DNA from: Clostridiales bacterium
GTDB taxonomy: Bacteria > Bacillota > Clostridia > Lutisporales > Lutisporaceae
Length of the DNA: 13,127 nt
Reading direction: 5' to 3'
Assembly: GCA_012522255.1 (NCBI GenBank)
Contig: JAAYKT010000125.1
Coordinates: 1 to 13,127 of the forward strand
Part shown: positions 1 through 6,302 of the stretch, piece by piece
How positions within the stretch are numbered: position 1 is the first letter of the stretch
Layout: each line of letters starts with the position of its first letter
Position numbers and translations under genes: made by a program
The notes under the pieces: model-generated
Told to the model about the DNA's origin: nothing
Database searches by the model: none
Seen by the model: only the letters and a program-made list of their open reading frames with translations

Positions 1-78
1 GAACTTATCTTTTAATTGGTCTTCAGTCAAATTCTCTAAATGTTTTCGCCTTGTTAAGTAATCGTCAGCTCTTTTCAA
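1..78 (-). CDS. oraS: D-ornithine 4,5-aminomutase small subunit, N-terminal fragment
   Basis: The window edge cuts this gene after 26 codons. The translation begins MKRADDYLTRRKHLENL, which matches the start of OraS as I recall it (MxRADDFxxRRxHL). OraS is the small subunit of the adenosylcobalamin- and PLP-dependent D-ornithine 4,5-aminomutase, which converts D-ornithine to 2,4-diaminopentanoate, the substrate of Ord encoded upstream. The start codon is TTG at 78-76. A GGAGGG at 90-85 lies 6 nt before it, which fixes this start. The gap to the ortB stop is 20 bp, so it is in the same operon. The ord-ortA-ortB-oraS order is the one known from Clostridium sticklandii-type ornithine fermenters. 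The short visible length limits certainty, but sequence and context agree. Confidence 0.85.
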   Translation of the reverse strand, partial: MKRADDYLTRRKHLENLTEDQLKDKF

Positions 79-98
79 TTTTAACCCTCCGTTCAAAA

Positions 99-1520
99 TT
101 ATTTTACACTAACTCCTAATTCTTCCAACGCTTCTGTAACAAACTTATCGTTAGTCTTAGCATCTTTAACTATAAAATCAAAGTCTTCTTTGCTGATTTC
201 TTTTTTGCCGTAATTGTTTACAGCGTTTTTAACATATGACGTTCTCGCTTTATTCAAGTCAAAATCCCTAACTTTAATTCTGCCGGGGCTGTCGGGGAAT
301 ATAATGTTTTGTCCCGGTTTTTCTTCTTCAGTGTCGCCTATCAATACTTCTATTCCATTTTGTTTTGCAAAACTGATTTGTGGCATCGGATGTTTCCCGG
401 CTCCCGTGTATTCGGTTTCCTGAACTATTATTGTTTGATCCTCATCCATTTCCTGCGCCAAAGCAAAGGCTGCCGTCAATGATGTGTTTCCTGCGGGGCC
501 TCTTTCGATTCCTTCAAGAACGGAAAGAGCTTCGGTGATATAGAATACTTCGCCTTGTTTTACAAATATATATCTGTCCAAATATCTTAAAGGCCTTGCT
601 GCGTTTCTTGGTACGTCTGCTCTGTCCGGCCATGTGGCAAATGGAATACCAAAACCCGTATGACCGGTGGTAAAGGATTTTCTATTAAAATCGTGATCTG
701 AAGCCATGTGCAATCCTGACAGGTCAACACTTGCCCCCACAACTTCAACATTTTCGGCACCGGATTTTATTATTCCTCTTGCTGTTCCCGTTACGTTTCC
801 GCCACCTGCATGAGTGATAAGAACTTTATCCGGATCCTAGCCCAGTTTTTCTCTGAACTGCATTACCAATTCGTAGCCTAAGGTTTCTACCCCGGCAATT
901 CCAAAGGGTGTATACAGCGATGCATTGAAATATCCTGTTTCTTCAAGAAGGAGAAGGAAAGTATAGAAAAGCTCCGGGCCTACCGATAGCTGAACTACTT
1001 CTGCTCCATAGGCTTCACAAACTCTTTGTTTTTCTAATATTTCCGGTTGTCCAACCATTTTACTGTCATAGCATTCCTGTACAACAATGCATTTAAGCCC
1101 TGCCATGGCTGCCTGGGATGCAACAGCAGCTCCATAGTTACCGCTTGTGGCTGCAATTACGCCTTTGTAACCCATTTTCTTAGCATGATAGACTGCAGTT
1201 GCCGCTCTTCTTGCTTTAAAGCTACCGGAAGGGTTGGCTGCTTCGTCTTTTATAAATATTCTTGCGCCTTTTCCCTTTGGAGAATATTTTCTCGCTAAGG
1301 CTGTAAGATTTCTCATTTCCAAAATAGGTGTGTTACCTACGCCTGTTCTTCCTTGTATCTCCTGAATTTCATCAAGTGAATAACCGGCTTCTCTCATCAT
1401 TCTTTCATAATCAAAAGCTATACTGCCGGATTCGAATACGCTGTAATCTATCCCTATGGCATCTTTCATTATTTCATTTTTTCTACCCATTACGGCAGAA
1501 TATGATATATCTCTACTCAT
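99..1520 (-). CDS. ortB: 2-amino-4-ketopentanoate thiolase, beta subunit, interrupted by an in-frame TAG
   Basis: OrtB is the PLP-dependent (fold type II, threonine-synthase-like) subunit of 2-amino-4-ketopentanoate thiolase. With OrtA and CoA it cleaves 2-amino-4-ketopentanoate to alanine and acetyl-CoA. Visible motifs are NPSGSFK with the presumed PLP lysine at residue 102, the SGNYG loop at 126-130, and the phosphate-binding AGGGN loop at 238-242. From ATG 1520 the frame runs 473 codons to TAA at 99-101, broken only by TAG at codon 228 (839-837). The downstream part is in the same frame without other stops and has fully OrtB-like sequence. A 227-residue product would lack the phosphate loop, and the remainder would lack the lysine, so neither half should work alone. 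The start overlaps the ortA stop (TAATG), with GGAGGTG inside the end of ortA as ribosome binding site. Whether this is a working readthrough gene, a fresh pseudogene or a sequence error cannot be settled from the window. Confidence 0.9.
837..839 (-). other. In-frame amber (TAG) codon inside ortB
   Basis: On the minus strand the context is CTG GGC TAG GAT CCG (Leu-Gly-stop-Asp-Pro). It is codon 228 of a 473-codon frame. The distance to the downstream segment is a multiple of three, so this is a nonsense position and not a frameshift. A weak 5-bp stem with a 5-nt loop (GATAA/TTATC, 830-816) starts 6 nt downstream and is probably too weak to matter. My recollection is that OrtB homologues have a lysine-like residue here, which would be one base change from AAG; I could not align this. 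Confidence 0.9.
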
Positions 1521-1825
1521 TAATTTTCACCTCCGAATAATTCATCTTTAAGCTGCATATCCACCTTAGTCAGTTCCGGTACATAGTTTCCAAAATCGTG
1601 GACATACCTTGGGTTTATTGCAAACAGTTCACCTACAACTGTTCTTCCCGTTACTGTTTTGATTTCAATCTCTTCACCGATTTTTGCATCATGTTGTGCA
1701 AAACCTTTAACCCATAACTCCAAGGGAACTTCCTTGGTATCTGCAGGAAGATGTTCTGCTCTTTCTTCCGGTTTTAGGACTATTTGGTGTATTTGCACCC
1801 AATCGCCTTTTTTTGCAATTTCCAT
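1520..1825 (-). CDS. ortA: 2-amino-4-ketopentanoate thiolase, alpha subunit
   Basis: This is a 101-residue soluble protein, the usual size of OrtA, the small subunit of the thiolase that releases alanine and acetyl-CoA in oxidative ornithine fermentation. The sequence begins MEIAKKGDWVQIHQIVLK and contains a conserved-looking segment GRTVVGELFAINPRYVHDFG. It has no signal peptide or membrane segment. The identification rests on this sequence pattern and on its place between ord and ortB. The ATG at 1825 follows GAGGTA (GAGG 1836-1833) by 7 nt. Its TAA shares one base with the ortB ATG (TAATG), which suggests translational coupling and equal amounts of the two subunits. A hairpin lies in the 93-bp gap that separates it from ord. 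Confidence 0.9.
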   Translation of the reverse strand: MEIAKKGDWVQIHQIVLKPEERAEHLPADTKEVPLELWVKGFAQHDAKIGEEIEIKTVTGRTVVGELFAINPRYVHDFGNYVPELTKVDMQLKDELFGGEN

Positions 1826-1891
1826 TTGAATACCTCACTTTCGATTTATATTAAAATTTAAGTATCGTTAATTTAGAGCACATTTTTAAGA

Positions 1892-1912
1892 AGAGGAGAC
1901 AAAATCTCCTCT
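1892..1912 (-). terminator. Intra-operon hairpin between ord and ortA
   Basis: A perfect 8-bp inverted repeat (AGAGGAGA/TCTCCTCT) with a 5-nt loop starts 6 nt after the ord stop codon. On the minus strand it is followed by TCTTAAAAATG and not by a clean T-run. It therefore looks like a leaky terminator or an RNA-end-stabilising stem and not a full terminator. It could set a higher level of ord than of ortAB-oraS. Confidence 0.5.
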
Positions 1913-1918
1913 ATATTA

Positions 1919-2968
1919 TTATTTTTCAATTAGGTCTCTTACATCGCCCATCATTGCTCTCGGTACCGGCAAGTCTATCATAGTCTTAAGGCCGGGCCTT
2001 GCATTTATAACGTGGGGTATCATATTAACGCACATTGCTATTGTGCCGATTCCTCCGGGTACTTCCGGCTGATTCGCTACATTGACATTGGGGGTGCCTT
2101 TGATTATTACATAATCCCCGGTGTGGGTTCCTTCCAGTTCAGGTTCTATCTGCTGGGGGTGATCCATTTCGATTTTCAGCTCACCGTCAACATATCCAAA
2201 ACCTTTCATAGCACATCCTGCTACGTCACCGGGTTGAACTTCCGCATGAGGGGCTTTTCTGTATACGTTTGAAACGATGGGTTCCATAGTTTGCTTTACT
2301 TCTCCGCTTAATTTCCAGCCTAAAGCACCGGCAATCATAGCTATGGATTCATTAAAACCGACGTGTCCCGCAATTTTACCTGTTGCGGCGCCTTCCTTGA
2401 ATTCCTCTACTGTTGTTCCTATTCCCTGTTCATGCATTACCAAGGGTCCAAAGGGAGACAAACTGTTTACTCTTCTTGCCAAAACATGCTCAACGTCTAT
2501 ACAGCAACCGGTCAGACATACAACCAGTAAGTCCATAATAAGACCCGGGTTTATACCTGTTCCGAGCACTGTCACTCCATTTTCTTTTGCTATTCTATCC
2601 ATTTCCGCCGCCAACTCAGGTTCCTGTTGCATCGGGTAAGCCATTTCCTCAGCGCTTGAGATAACATTGATCTTCTTTTCCAAACAATATTTTATTTTAT
2701 CAAAAGTATTCTTAACAAAAGAGTCAGTGCAAATAAGTACAACATCAGCTGCTTTTTCGGTAATTACTTCTTCATAAGTACCTATTTTTATGTCCGGATT
2801 GTCTCCTCTTTCTACGCTTAGATAGTCATACATGCTTTTACCTAATTTTGCGCCTCTGCCTACAACGCCGACAATTTCGATACCCTTTTTCTTGAGTATC
2901 ATTTCTGCCATGCCACCGCCCATGGAACCAAGACCCCAAATAATTACTTTTACATTTTCTCGCTCCAT
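1919..2968 (-). CDS. ord: 2,4-diaminopentanoate dehydrogenase
   Basis: This 349-residue cytoplasmic enzyme catalyses NAD(P)-dependent oxidative deamination of 2,4-diaminopentanoate to 2-amino-4-ketopentanoate, the step between ornithine aminomutase and the thiolase. An N-terminal Rossmann fold shows the dinucleotide motif GLGSMGGGM at residues 12-20. It is followed by a dihydrodipicolinate-reductase-like catalytic region (GTGINPGLIMD about 136-146, HEQGIGTTVEEF about 178-189). Length and sequence fit the Ord family. The ATG at 2968 has GGAGGA (2980-2975) 6 nt upstream. It is the first gene of the ornithine operon. A sigma-54-type promoter about 45 bp upstream and three palindromic sites further up point to control by the activator encoded just before it. 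Confidence 0.93.
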   Translation of the reverse strand: MERENVKVIIWGLGSMGGGMAEMILKKKGIEIVGVVGRGAKLGKSMYDYLSVERGDNPDIKIGTYEEVITEKAADVVLICTDSFVKNTFDKIKYCLEKKINVISSAEEMAYPMQQEPELAAEMDRIAKENGVTVLGTGINPGLIMDLLVVCLTGCCIDVEHVLARRVNSLSPFGPLVMHEQGIGTTVEEFKEGAATGKIAGHVGFNESIAMIAGALGWKLSGEVKQTMEPIVSNVYRKAPHAEVQPGDVAGCAMKGFGYVDGELKIEMDHPQQIEPELEGTHTGDYVIIKGTPNVNVANQPEVPGGIGTIAMCVNMIPHVINARPGLKTMIDLPVPRAMMGDVRDLIEK

Positions 2969-3012
2969 ATTAAATCCTCCTCGTGTTTATAGTTATTTAC
3001 ATATATTTATTA

Positions 3013-3028
3013 TGCAATAACTGTGCCA
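3013..3028 (-). promoter_or_regulatory. Sigma-54 (-24/-12) promoter of the ord operon
   Basis: The minus strand reads TGGCAC-AGTTA-TTGCA, matching the RpoN consensus TGGCAC-N5-TTGCW at every position. The expected transcription start is near 3002, giving a leader of about 35 nt with the ord ribosome binding site. It lies upstream of a catabolic operon and next to a gene for a sigma-54 activator, so this assignment is strong. The intergenic region 2969-3300 holds this promoter, its upstream sites and no credible gene. Confidence 0.93.
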
Positions 3029-3044
3029 AATTATAGGTAAAGAT

Positions 3045-3091
3045 TTGTGAAAATTCGTCTGAGCAACACACAAATGCATGCGTTTTCACAA
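3045..3091. repeat. 9-bp inverted repeat with 29-bp gap upstream of the sigma-54 promoter
   Basis: TTGTGAAAA at 3045-3053 and TTTTCACAA at 3083-3091 are exact inverted copies. They lie between the promoter and the palindromic activator sites. The gap is too long for one ordinary dimer site. It may be two half sites of another regulator, or chance in AT-rich DNA. Confidence 0.4.
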
Positions 3092-3146
3092 TTTTTGAAT
3101 TAAACATTTATCCCTTTCTTCATAATATTCAAAAAATTACAGTACA

Positions 3147-3162
3147 TGCAAATATGTTTGCA
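3147..3162. promoter_or_regulatory. Probable activator (enhancer) site 1
   Basis: The sequence TGCAAATATGTTTGCA is a palindrome with 6-bp arms and a 4-bp centre. It matches the shared pattern WGCARATAT-type seen in sites 2 and 3 (consensus WGCAARTATNTTTGCW). Its centre is about 128 bp upstream of the -24 element and 21 bp (two helical turns) from site 2, as expected for cooperative binding by a sigma-54 activator. Confidence 0.75.
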
Positions 3163-3167
3163 GATAA

Positions 3168-3183
3168 AGCAAGTATATTTGCT
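3168..3183. promoter_or_regulatory. Probable activator (enhancer) site 2
   Basis: The sequence AGCAAGTATATTTGCT shares the consensus WGCAARTATNTTTGCW with sites 1 and 3. Its arms are AGCAA/TTGCT. It is centred 21 bp from site 1, on the same face of the helix. Confidence 0.7.
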
Positions 3184-3242
3184 CCATTCTAATGTATCAA
3201 ACATGTAAATAATGTATTAAAGTGCATTAATAAACACTTCTA

Positions 3243-3258
3243 TGCAAATATTTTTGCA
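3243..3258. promoter_or_regulatory. Probable activator (enhancer) site 3
   Basis: The sequence TGCAAATATTTTTGCA differs from site 1 at a single position and keeps both 6-bp arms. It is centred 75 bp from site 2, close to seven helical turns. It overlaps a second palindrome, GCACTAAAGTGC at 3256-3267, which lies just after the activator gene's stop codon on the minus strand and could instead be part of that gene's 3' end. Confidence 0.7.
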
Positions 3259-3300
3259 CTAAAGTGCTTATGTTTTAGCTATTTTATCCATTATTTCATT

Positions 3301-4737
3301 TTAAATACTTAAATTTTCCTGTCCGGTATCAATTTTGAACTTTTTTATTTTATGCTGTAGGCTTTGCCTTTTAATGCCAAGGCTTTTTGCTGCCCTGGTT
3401 ATGTTGTAAGAATTGTCTTTTAACGCATTGTTGATTAGTTCCCGCTCTATACAGCTTAGAACCTCATCTAAGGTATTATTATTGTTCAGCAAATGTTTTA
3501 TTGTATCTGATTCTTCATTTTTTATTATCATCTCTTTTGTTTTTGCCGACAGGTGCTCAGGTTTCAATATATGTTCCTTATCTATCATATTCATGGCACT
3601 TTCAATTACATTTTCCAGCTCTCTGACATTGCCCGGCCAATCATAAGCCATAAAAGAAGCCTCAACCTCCTTAGATAGATTCCAAACATCTTTTTGAAGT
3701 ATTAAATTGTATTTTTTTATAAAGTGATCAGCCAATAAAGATATGTCTTTTTTTCTTTCCTTAAGCGGTGGTATGCGAATATTAATTACATTTAGCCTGT
3801 AATATAGATCCTTCCTCAAAGCATTTCTTTCTATTGCGTTTAGAGGGTCTTCATTTGTTGTGGCTATTATTCTTACATCACAGGGTATATCCGTCAAACC
3901 TCCCAGTCTTCTGATAAAACCTTCCTGCAAAACTCTCAGAAGTTTTGCTTGCAGTGACAGACTCATGGAATTGATCTCATCTAAAAGCAAGGTGCCGCCA
4001 TCAGCCTGTTCAAAAAGTCCCGGCCTGTTTATCGCGCCTGTAAAGCTTCCTTTTGTTGTACCGAATAATATACCCTCTAAGAGTGATTCAGGCAGTGCAG
4101 CACAGTTTTGTGCAATGAAAGGTTTGCTATACCTGCTGCTTTCATTATGTATACTTTGTGCAAAAAGCTCTTTACCTGTTCCTGTTTCTCCGTATATAAA
4201 TACCGTTGAAGATGTTTTTGAAGCAGATTTTGCGTAGGATATCATATCTAAAAACCCATCATCCTCACCTACAATGCACCTAAAGGTATAACCCTTTACA
4301 CCTTTTTTAGCCGGTTCGTTCGTATTTGTTGCCAATTCCTGCTGCAATATCTGAAGTTTGGCCAATAATTCTTTTTCTTTGGTTATATCTTTTGCAATTT
4401 CAACGGCACCAAATTTGTTTGGTGAAATTCTAAAAGGTATAGTGCTATTTATAGTATTGATTTGCTTACCGTATGTATTTAAATATGTTTGATTGCTTAA
4501 AAAGATAGGTTTCCTCGTTTTTAAAACAGTTAAAACTGTGCTTGTCTCCTCCGTAAGAAAAGGAAAAATCTCCAAAATGCTTTTACCCATTACTTCATCT
4601 ACATCCAGGCCTTCCAATTCACCCATGAATTTATTGTAGAAAATGGTTCTGCTTTTATCATCAACAACATGTATCCCCGCATTTATATTTTCTATTATGG
4701 TTTCCAATATTGATTTATATAACAGATTTACACCCAT
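3301..4737 (-). CDS. Sigma-54-dependent transcriptional activator, RocR-like
   Basis: This 478-residue activator has three parts. A PAS sensor domain covers residues about 10-125 (NAGIHVVDDKSRTIFYNKFM). A sigma-54-interacting AAA+ ATPase covers about 155-395, and a Fis-type helix-turn-helix about 440-470 (ITRAAKSLGIKRQSLQHKI). In the ATPase I see Walker A GETGTGKE 183-190, the sigma-54 contact loop GSFTGA 230-235 (a common Ser variant of GAFTGA), Walker B GGTLLLDE 247-254, and WPGNVRELEN 367-376. Domain plan and sequence resemble Bacillus RocR, which activates arginine/ornithine catabolism in response to ornithine. It is encoded directly upstream of ord, whose promoter is of the sigma-54 type, so it is the obvious activator; the ligand (ornithine or an intermediate) is inferred. 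The ATG at 4737 follows GAGG (4749-4746) by 8 nt. A repeat-rich stretch lies upstream. Confidence 0.9.
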   Translation of the reverse strand: MGVNLLYKSILETIIENINAGIHVVDDKSRTIFYNKFMGELEGLDVDEVMGKSILEIFPFLTEETSTVLTVLKTRKPIFLSNQTYLNTYGKQINTINSTIPFRISPNKFGAVEIAKDITKEKELLAKLQILQQELATNTNEPAKKGVKGYTFRCIVGEDDGFLDMISYAKSASKTSSTVFIYGETGTGKELFAQSIHNESSRYSKPFIAQNCAALPESLLEGILFGTTKGSFTGAINRPGLFEQADGGTLLLDEINSMSLSLQAKLLRVLQEGFIRRLGGLTDIPCDVRIIATTNEDPLNAIERNALRKDLYYRLNVINIRIPPLKERKKDISLLADHFIKKYNLILQKDVWNLSKEVEASFMAYDWPGNVRELENVIESAMNMIDKEHILKPEHLSAKTKEMIIKNEESDTIKHLLNNNNTLDEVLSCIERELINNALKDNSYNITRAAKSLGIKRQSLQHKIKKFKIDTGQENLSI

Positions 4738-4759
4738 AGTAATAACCTCGTATTAATTA

Positions 4760-4780
4760 AGATACTGCGCTCAGAATGAC
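4760..4780 (-). repeat. Dispersed intergenic repeat, degenerate copy 1
   Basis: The plus strand reads AGATACTGCGCTCAGAATGAC. It shares AGAT and CTGCGCYCAGAATGAC with copy 2 at 4851-4876 but lacks about 5 bases (around TCCTCG). The minus-strand form GTCATTCTGAGCGCAG is a motif I recall as widespread in intergenic DNA of many bacterial genomes. It sits about 10 bp from the ribosome binding site of the RocR-like gene. Confidence 0.6.
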
Positions 4781-4850
4781 AGTGAAGGAATATTATGCCC
4801 GCCCTGCATAGACGACATGCTCAGCTACTCTGTCAATTTCGGTTTATCTA

Positions 4851-4876
4851 AGATTCCTCGCTGCGCCCAGAATGAC
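4851..4876 (-). repeat. Dispersed intergenic repeat, copy 2
   Basis: This is a fuller copy of the same motif, with AGATTCCTCGCTGCG followed by CCCAGAATGAC on the plus strand. It is noticeably more GC-rich than the surrounding intergenic DNA. It lies between the heptamer array and copy 1, in the same orientation. Confidence 0.6.
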
Positions 4877-4906
4877 AAGCCCGCAGCTAAAAGCCTTTGC
4901 TGTAAT

Positions 4907-4926
4907 GGCAGGGTTCCTCCCCTGCC
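4907..4926. repeat. GC-rich hairpin next to the heptamer array
   Basis: GGCAGGG (4907-4913) and CCCTGCC (4920-4926) form a perfect 7-bp stem with a 6-nt loop. There is no T-run on the minus-strand side, so it is not a standard terminator, although it is the strongest stem after glyA. It probably belongs to the repeat cluster. Confidence 0.5.
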
Positions 4927-4938
4927 TTTGACAGTGCC

Positions 4939-5064
4939 AGAAGCAAGTGGCAAGAGGCAAGAGTCCAAAAGCCAGTGTCCGAAGGCAAGAAGCCAAAGGC
5001 CAGATACAATAGGCCAGAGGCCAAAAGCCGGAAGCCAGAGTCAAGAAGCAAGTGGCAAGAAGCC
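4939..5064. repeat. Heptanucleotide tandem repeat array, 18 units
   Basis: Eighteen consecutive 7-bp units run without a single insertion or deletion. Examples are AGAAGCA, AGTGGCA, AGAGGCA, AAAAGCC, AGAGGCC, GGAAGCC, AGAAGCC. The consensus is roughly ARRRGCM; positions 5 and 6 are nearly always G and C. The first three units (AGAAGCA AGTGGCA) recur near the far end (5044-5057), which suggests internal duplication. The array starts exactly at the glyA stop codon. Period-7 arrays shift frame each unit, and the open frames across it have biased, low-complexity translations, so I see no gene here. Confidence 0.9.
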
Positions 5065-6284
5065 TAAAACACATATTTATCGGATAAAGCCTTTACCCTT
5101 TCTTTTGTTTTATGTATATCATTCGGTTTATCTATTATATGGGAGATGATTTTACCTATTTCTTTCATATCTTCTTCTTTAAGGCCTCTTGTCGTAACCG
5201 CCGGTGTACCTACTCTGATGCCGCTGGTTACAAACGGGCTTTGTGTATCAAAAGGTATTGTATTTTTATTGACTGTGATGCCTATCTGATCCAACAGGTG
5301 TTCAACTTCTTTTCCCGTAGTATTTTTATTCCTTAGATCTATTAAAATCAAATGGTTGTCAGTACCGCCGGATATCAGATTGAATCCTTCATTAATAAGC
5401 TGTCCCGCCAATGCTTTAGAATTCTTTATGACTTGTTTTTGATATTCAAAAAAGTCCTCTTCCATTGCTTCTTTGAAACAAATTGCTTTGGCTGCTATTA
5501 CATGCATCAAAGGCCCCCCCTGTGTACCGGGGAATATTGCCTTATCGACGGTCTTCGCATATTTTTCTTTGCATAGTATTGCGCCGCCTCTTGGCCCTCT
5601 TAGGGTTTTATGGGTTGTGGTGGTTACAAAATCGGCGTATTCTATGGGACTGGGATGCAAACCGGCTGCTATAAGGCCGGCTATATGTGCCATATCAACC
5701 ATAAGCAATGAGCCGGAGTCCTTTGCAATATCATTGAATATTTTAAAATCTATTATTCTCGGGTATGCACTGCCACCTGCTATGATAAGTTTTGGTCGAT
5801 TTTTTAATGCAAGTTCCCGCACTTTTTCATAATCAATTTTTCCAGTTTCTTTATCTACTCCATAAGAAATAAATTTATAGTATTTCCCCGAAATATTTAC
5901 GGGACTTCCATGGGTTAAATGGCCGCCATGGGATAAATCCATTCCCATTACCAGATCTCCGGGATCCAATACGGAAAAGTATACTCCGATGTTTGCGTTT
6001 GTTCCTGAATGAGGTTGAACATTTGCATGCTCGGCATTAAAGATTTTCTTTAGCCTGTCTCTTGCTATATTTTCAACTATATCAACATATTCGCACCCGC
6101 CATAATATCTGTTTGTTGGGTAACCCTCCGCATATTTATTTGTAAGGATTGTACCCATTGCAGCCTTAACAGCATCGCTTACAAAGTTTTCCGAAGCAAT
6201 AAGTTCTATATTTCTCCTTTGTCTTTTTTGCTCTAATTTTATAGCTTCGGCAATTTCAGGATCCGCTTTATATATTTCCTGCAT
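5064..6284 (-). CDS. glyA: Serine hydroxymethyltransferase
   Basis: This 406-residue PLP enzyme (fold type I) interconverts serine plus tetrahydrofolate with glycine plus 5,10-methylene-tetrahydrofolate in the cytoplasm. Visible landmarks are ELIASENFVS near residue 27, the YAEGYPTNRYYGG segment 51-63, HSGTNAN 92-98, DMAHIAGL 197-204, and the PLP lysine K226 in TTTTHKTLRGPRGG. Length is normal for bacterial GlyA (slightly short at the C-terminus). The ATG at 6284 follows GGAGG (6298-6294) by 9 nt. It is 18 bp after the rseC-like gene and likely cotranscribed with csoR and rseC. Its stop is TAG, and the 7-bp repeat array begins in that codon. Reading through this TAG would add about 58 repeat-derived residues, so here UAG must terminate. 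Confidence 0.96.
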   Translation of the reverse strand: MQEIYKADPEIAEAIKLEQKRQRRNIELIASENFVSDAVKAAMGTILTNKYAEGYPTNRYYGGCEYVDIVENIARDRLKKIFNAEHANVQPHSGTNANIGVYFSVLDPGDLVMGMDLSHGGHLTHGSPVNISGKYYKFISYGVDKETGKIDYEKVRELALKNRPKLIIAGGSAYPRIIDFKIFNDIAKDSGSLLMVDMAHIAGLIAAGLHPSPIEYADFVTTTTHKTLRGPRGGAILCKEKYAKTVDKAIFPGTQGGPLMHVIAAKAICFKEAMEEDFFEYQKQVIKNSKALAGQLINEGFNLISGGTDNHLILIDLRNKNTTGKEVEHLLDQIGITVNKNTIPFDTQSPFVTSGIRVGTPAVTTRGLKEEDMKEIGKIISHIIDKPNDIHKTKERVKALSDKYVF

Positions 6285-6302
6285 TTAATTTAACCTCCAC
6301 AA

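Noticed and set aside
99..740. C-terminal half of ortB as a separate gene starting at GTG 740
   Set aside because: There is no ribosome binding site, and OrtB-like sequence continues in frame upstream of 740 right up to the TAG at 837-839. The half also lacks the PLP lysine.
837..839. Selenocysteine insertion in ortB
   Set aside because: Selenocysteine uses UGA; this codon is UAG, and no strong hairpin follows it.
831..840. GGATCC (BamHI site) next to the TAG as a sign of a cloning artefact
   Set aside because: A 6-bp site occurs by chance, and the protein frame and conservation run straight through it, so there is no junction of unrelated DNA.
2277..2639. Plus-strand open frames opposite ord, the activator, aspS and relA
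   Set aside because: They are antisense shadows of clearly conserved minus-strand genes with no recognisable protein features.
4033..4050. GSFTGA instead of GAFTGA in the activator as a loss-of-function sign
   Set aside because: Ser at the second position is, as I recall, a normal variant in the RocR-type group, and all other ATPase motifs are intact.
4939..5064. CRISPR array
   Set aside because: The period is 7 bp with no spacers and no cas genes nearby.
4844..5074. Small open frame of 76 codons across the heptamer array, and an opposing 110-codon frame
   Set aside because: Both are low-complexity translations of the 7-bp repeats without a credible ribosome binding site or resemblance to a protein family.
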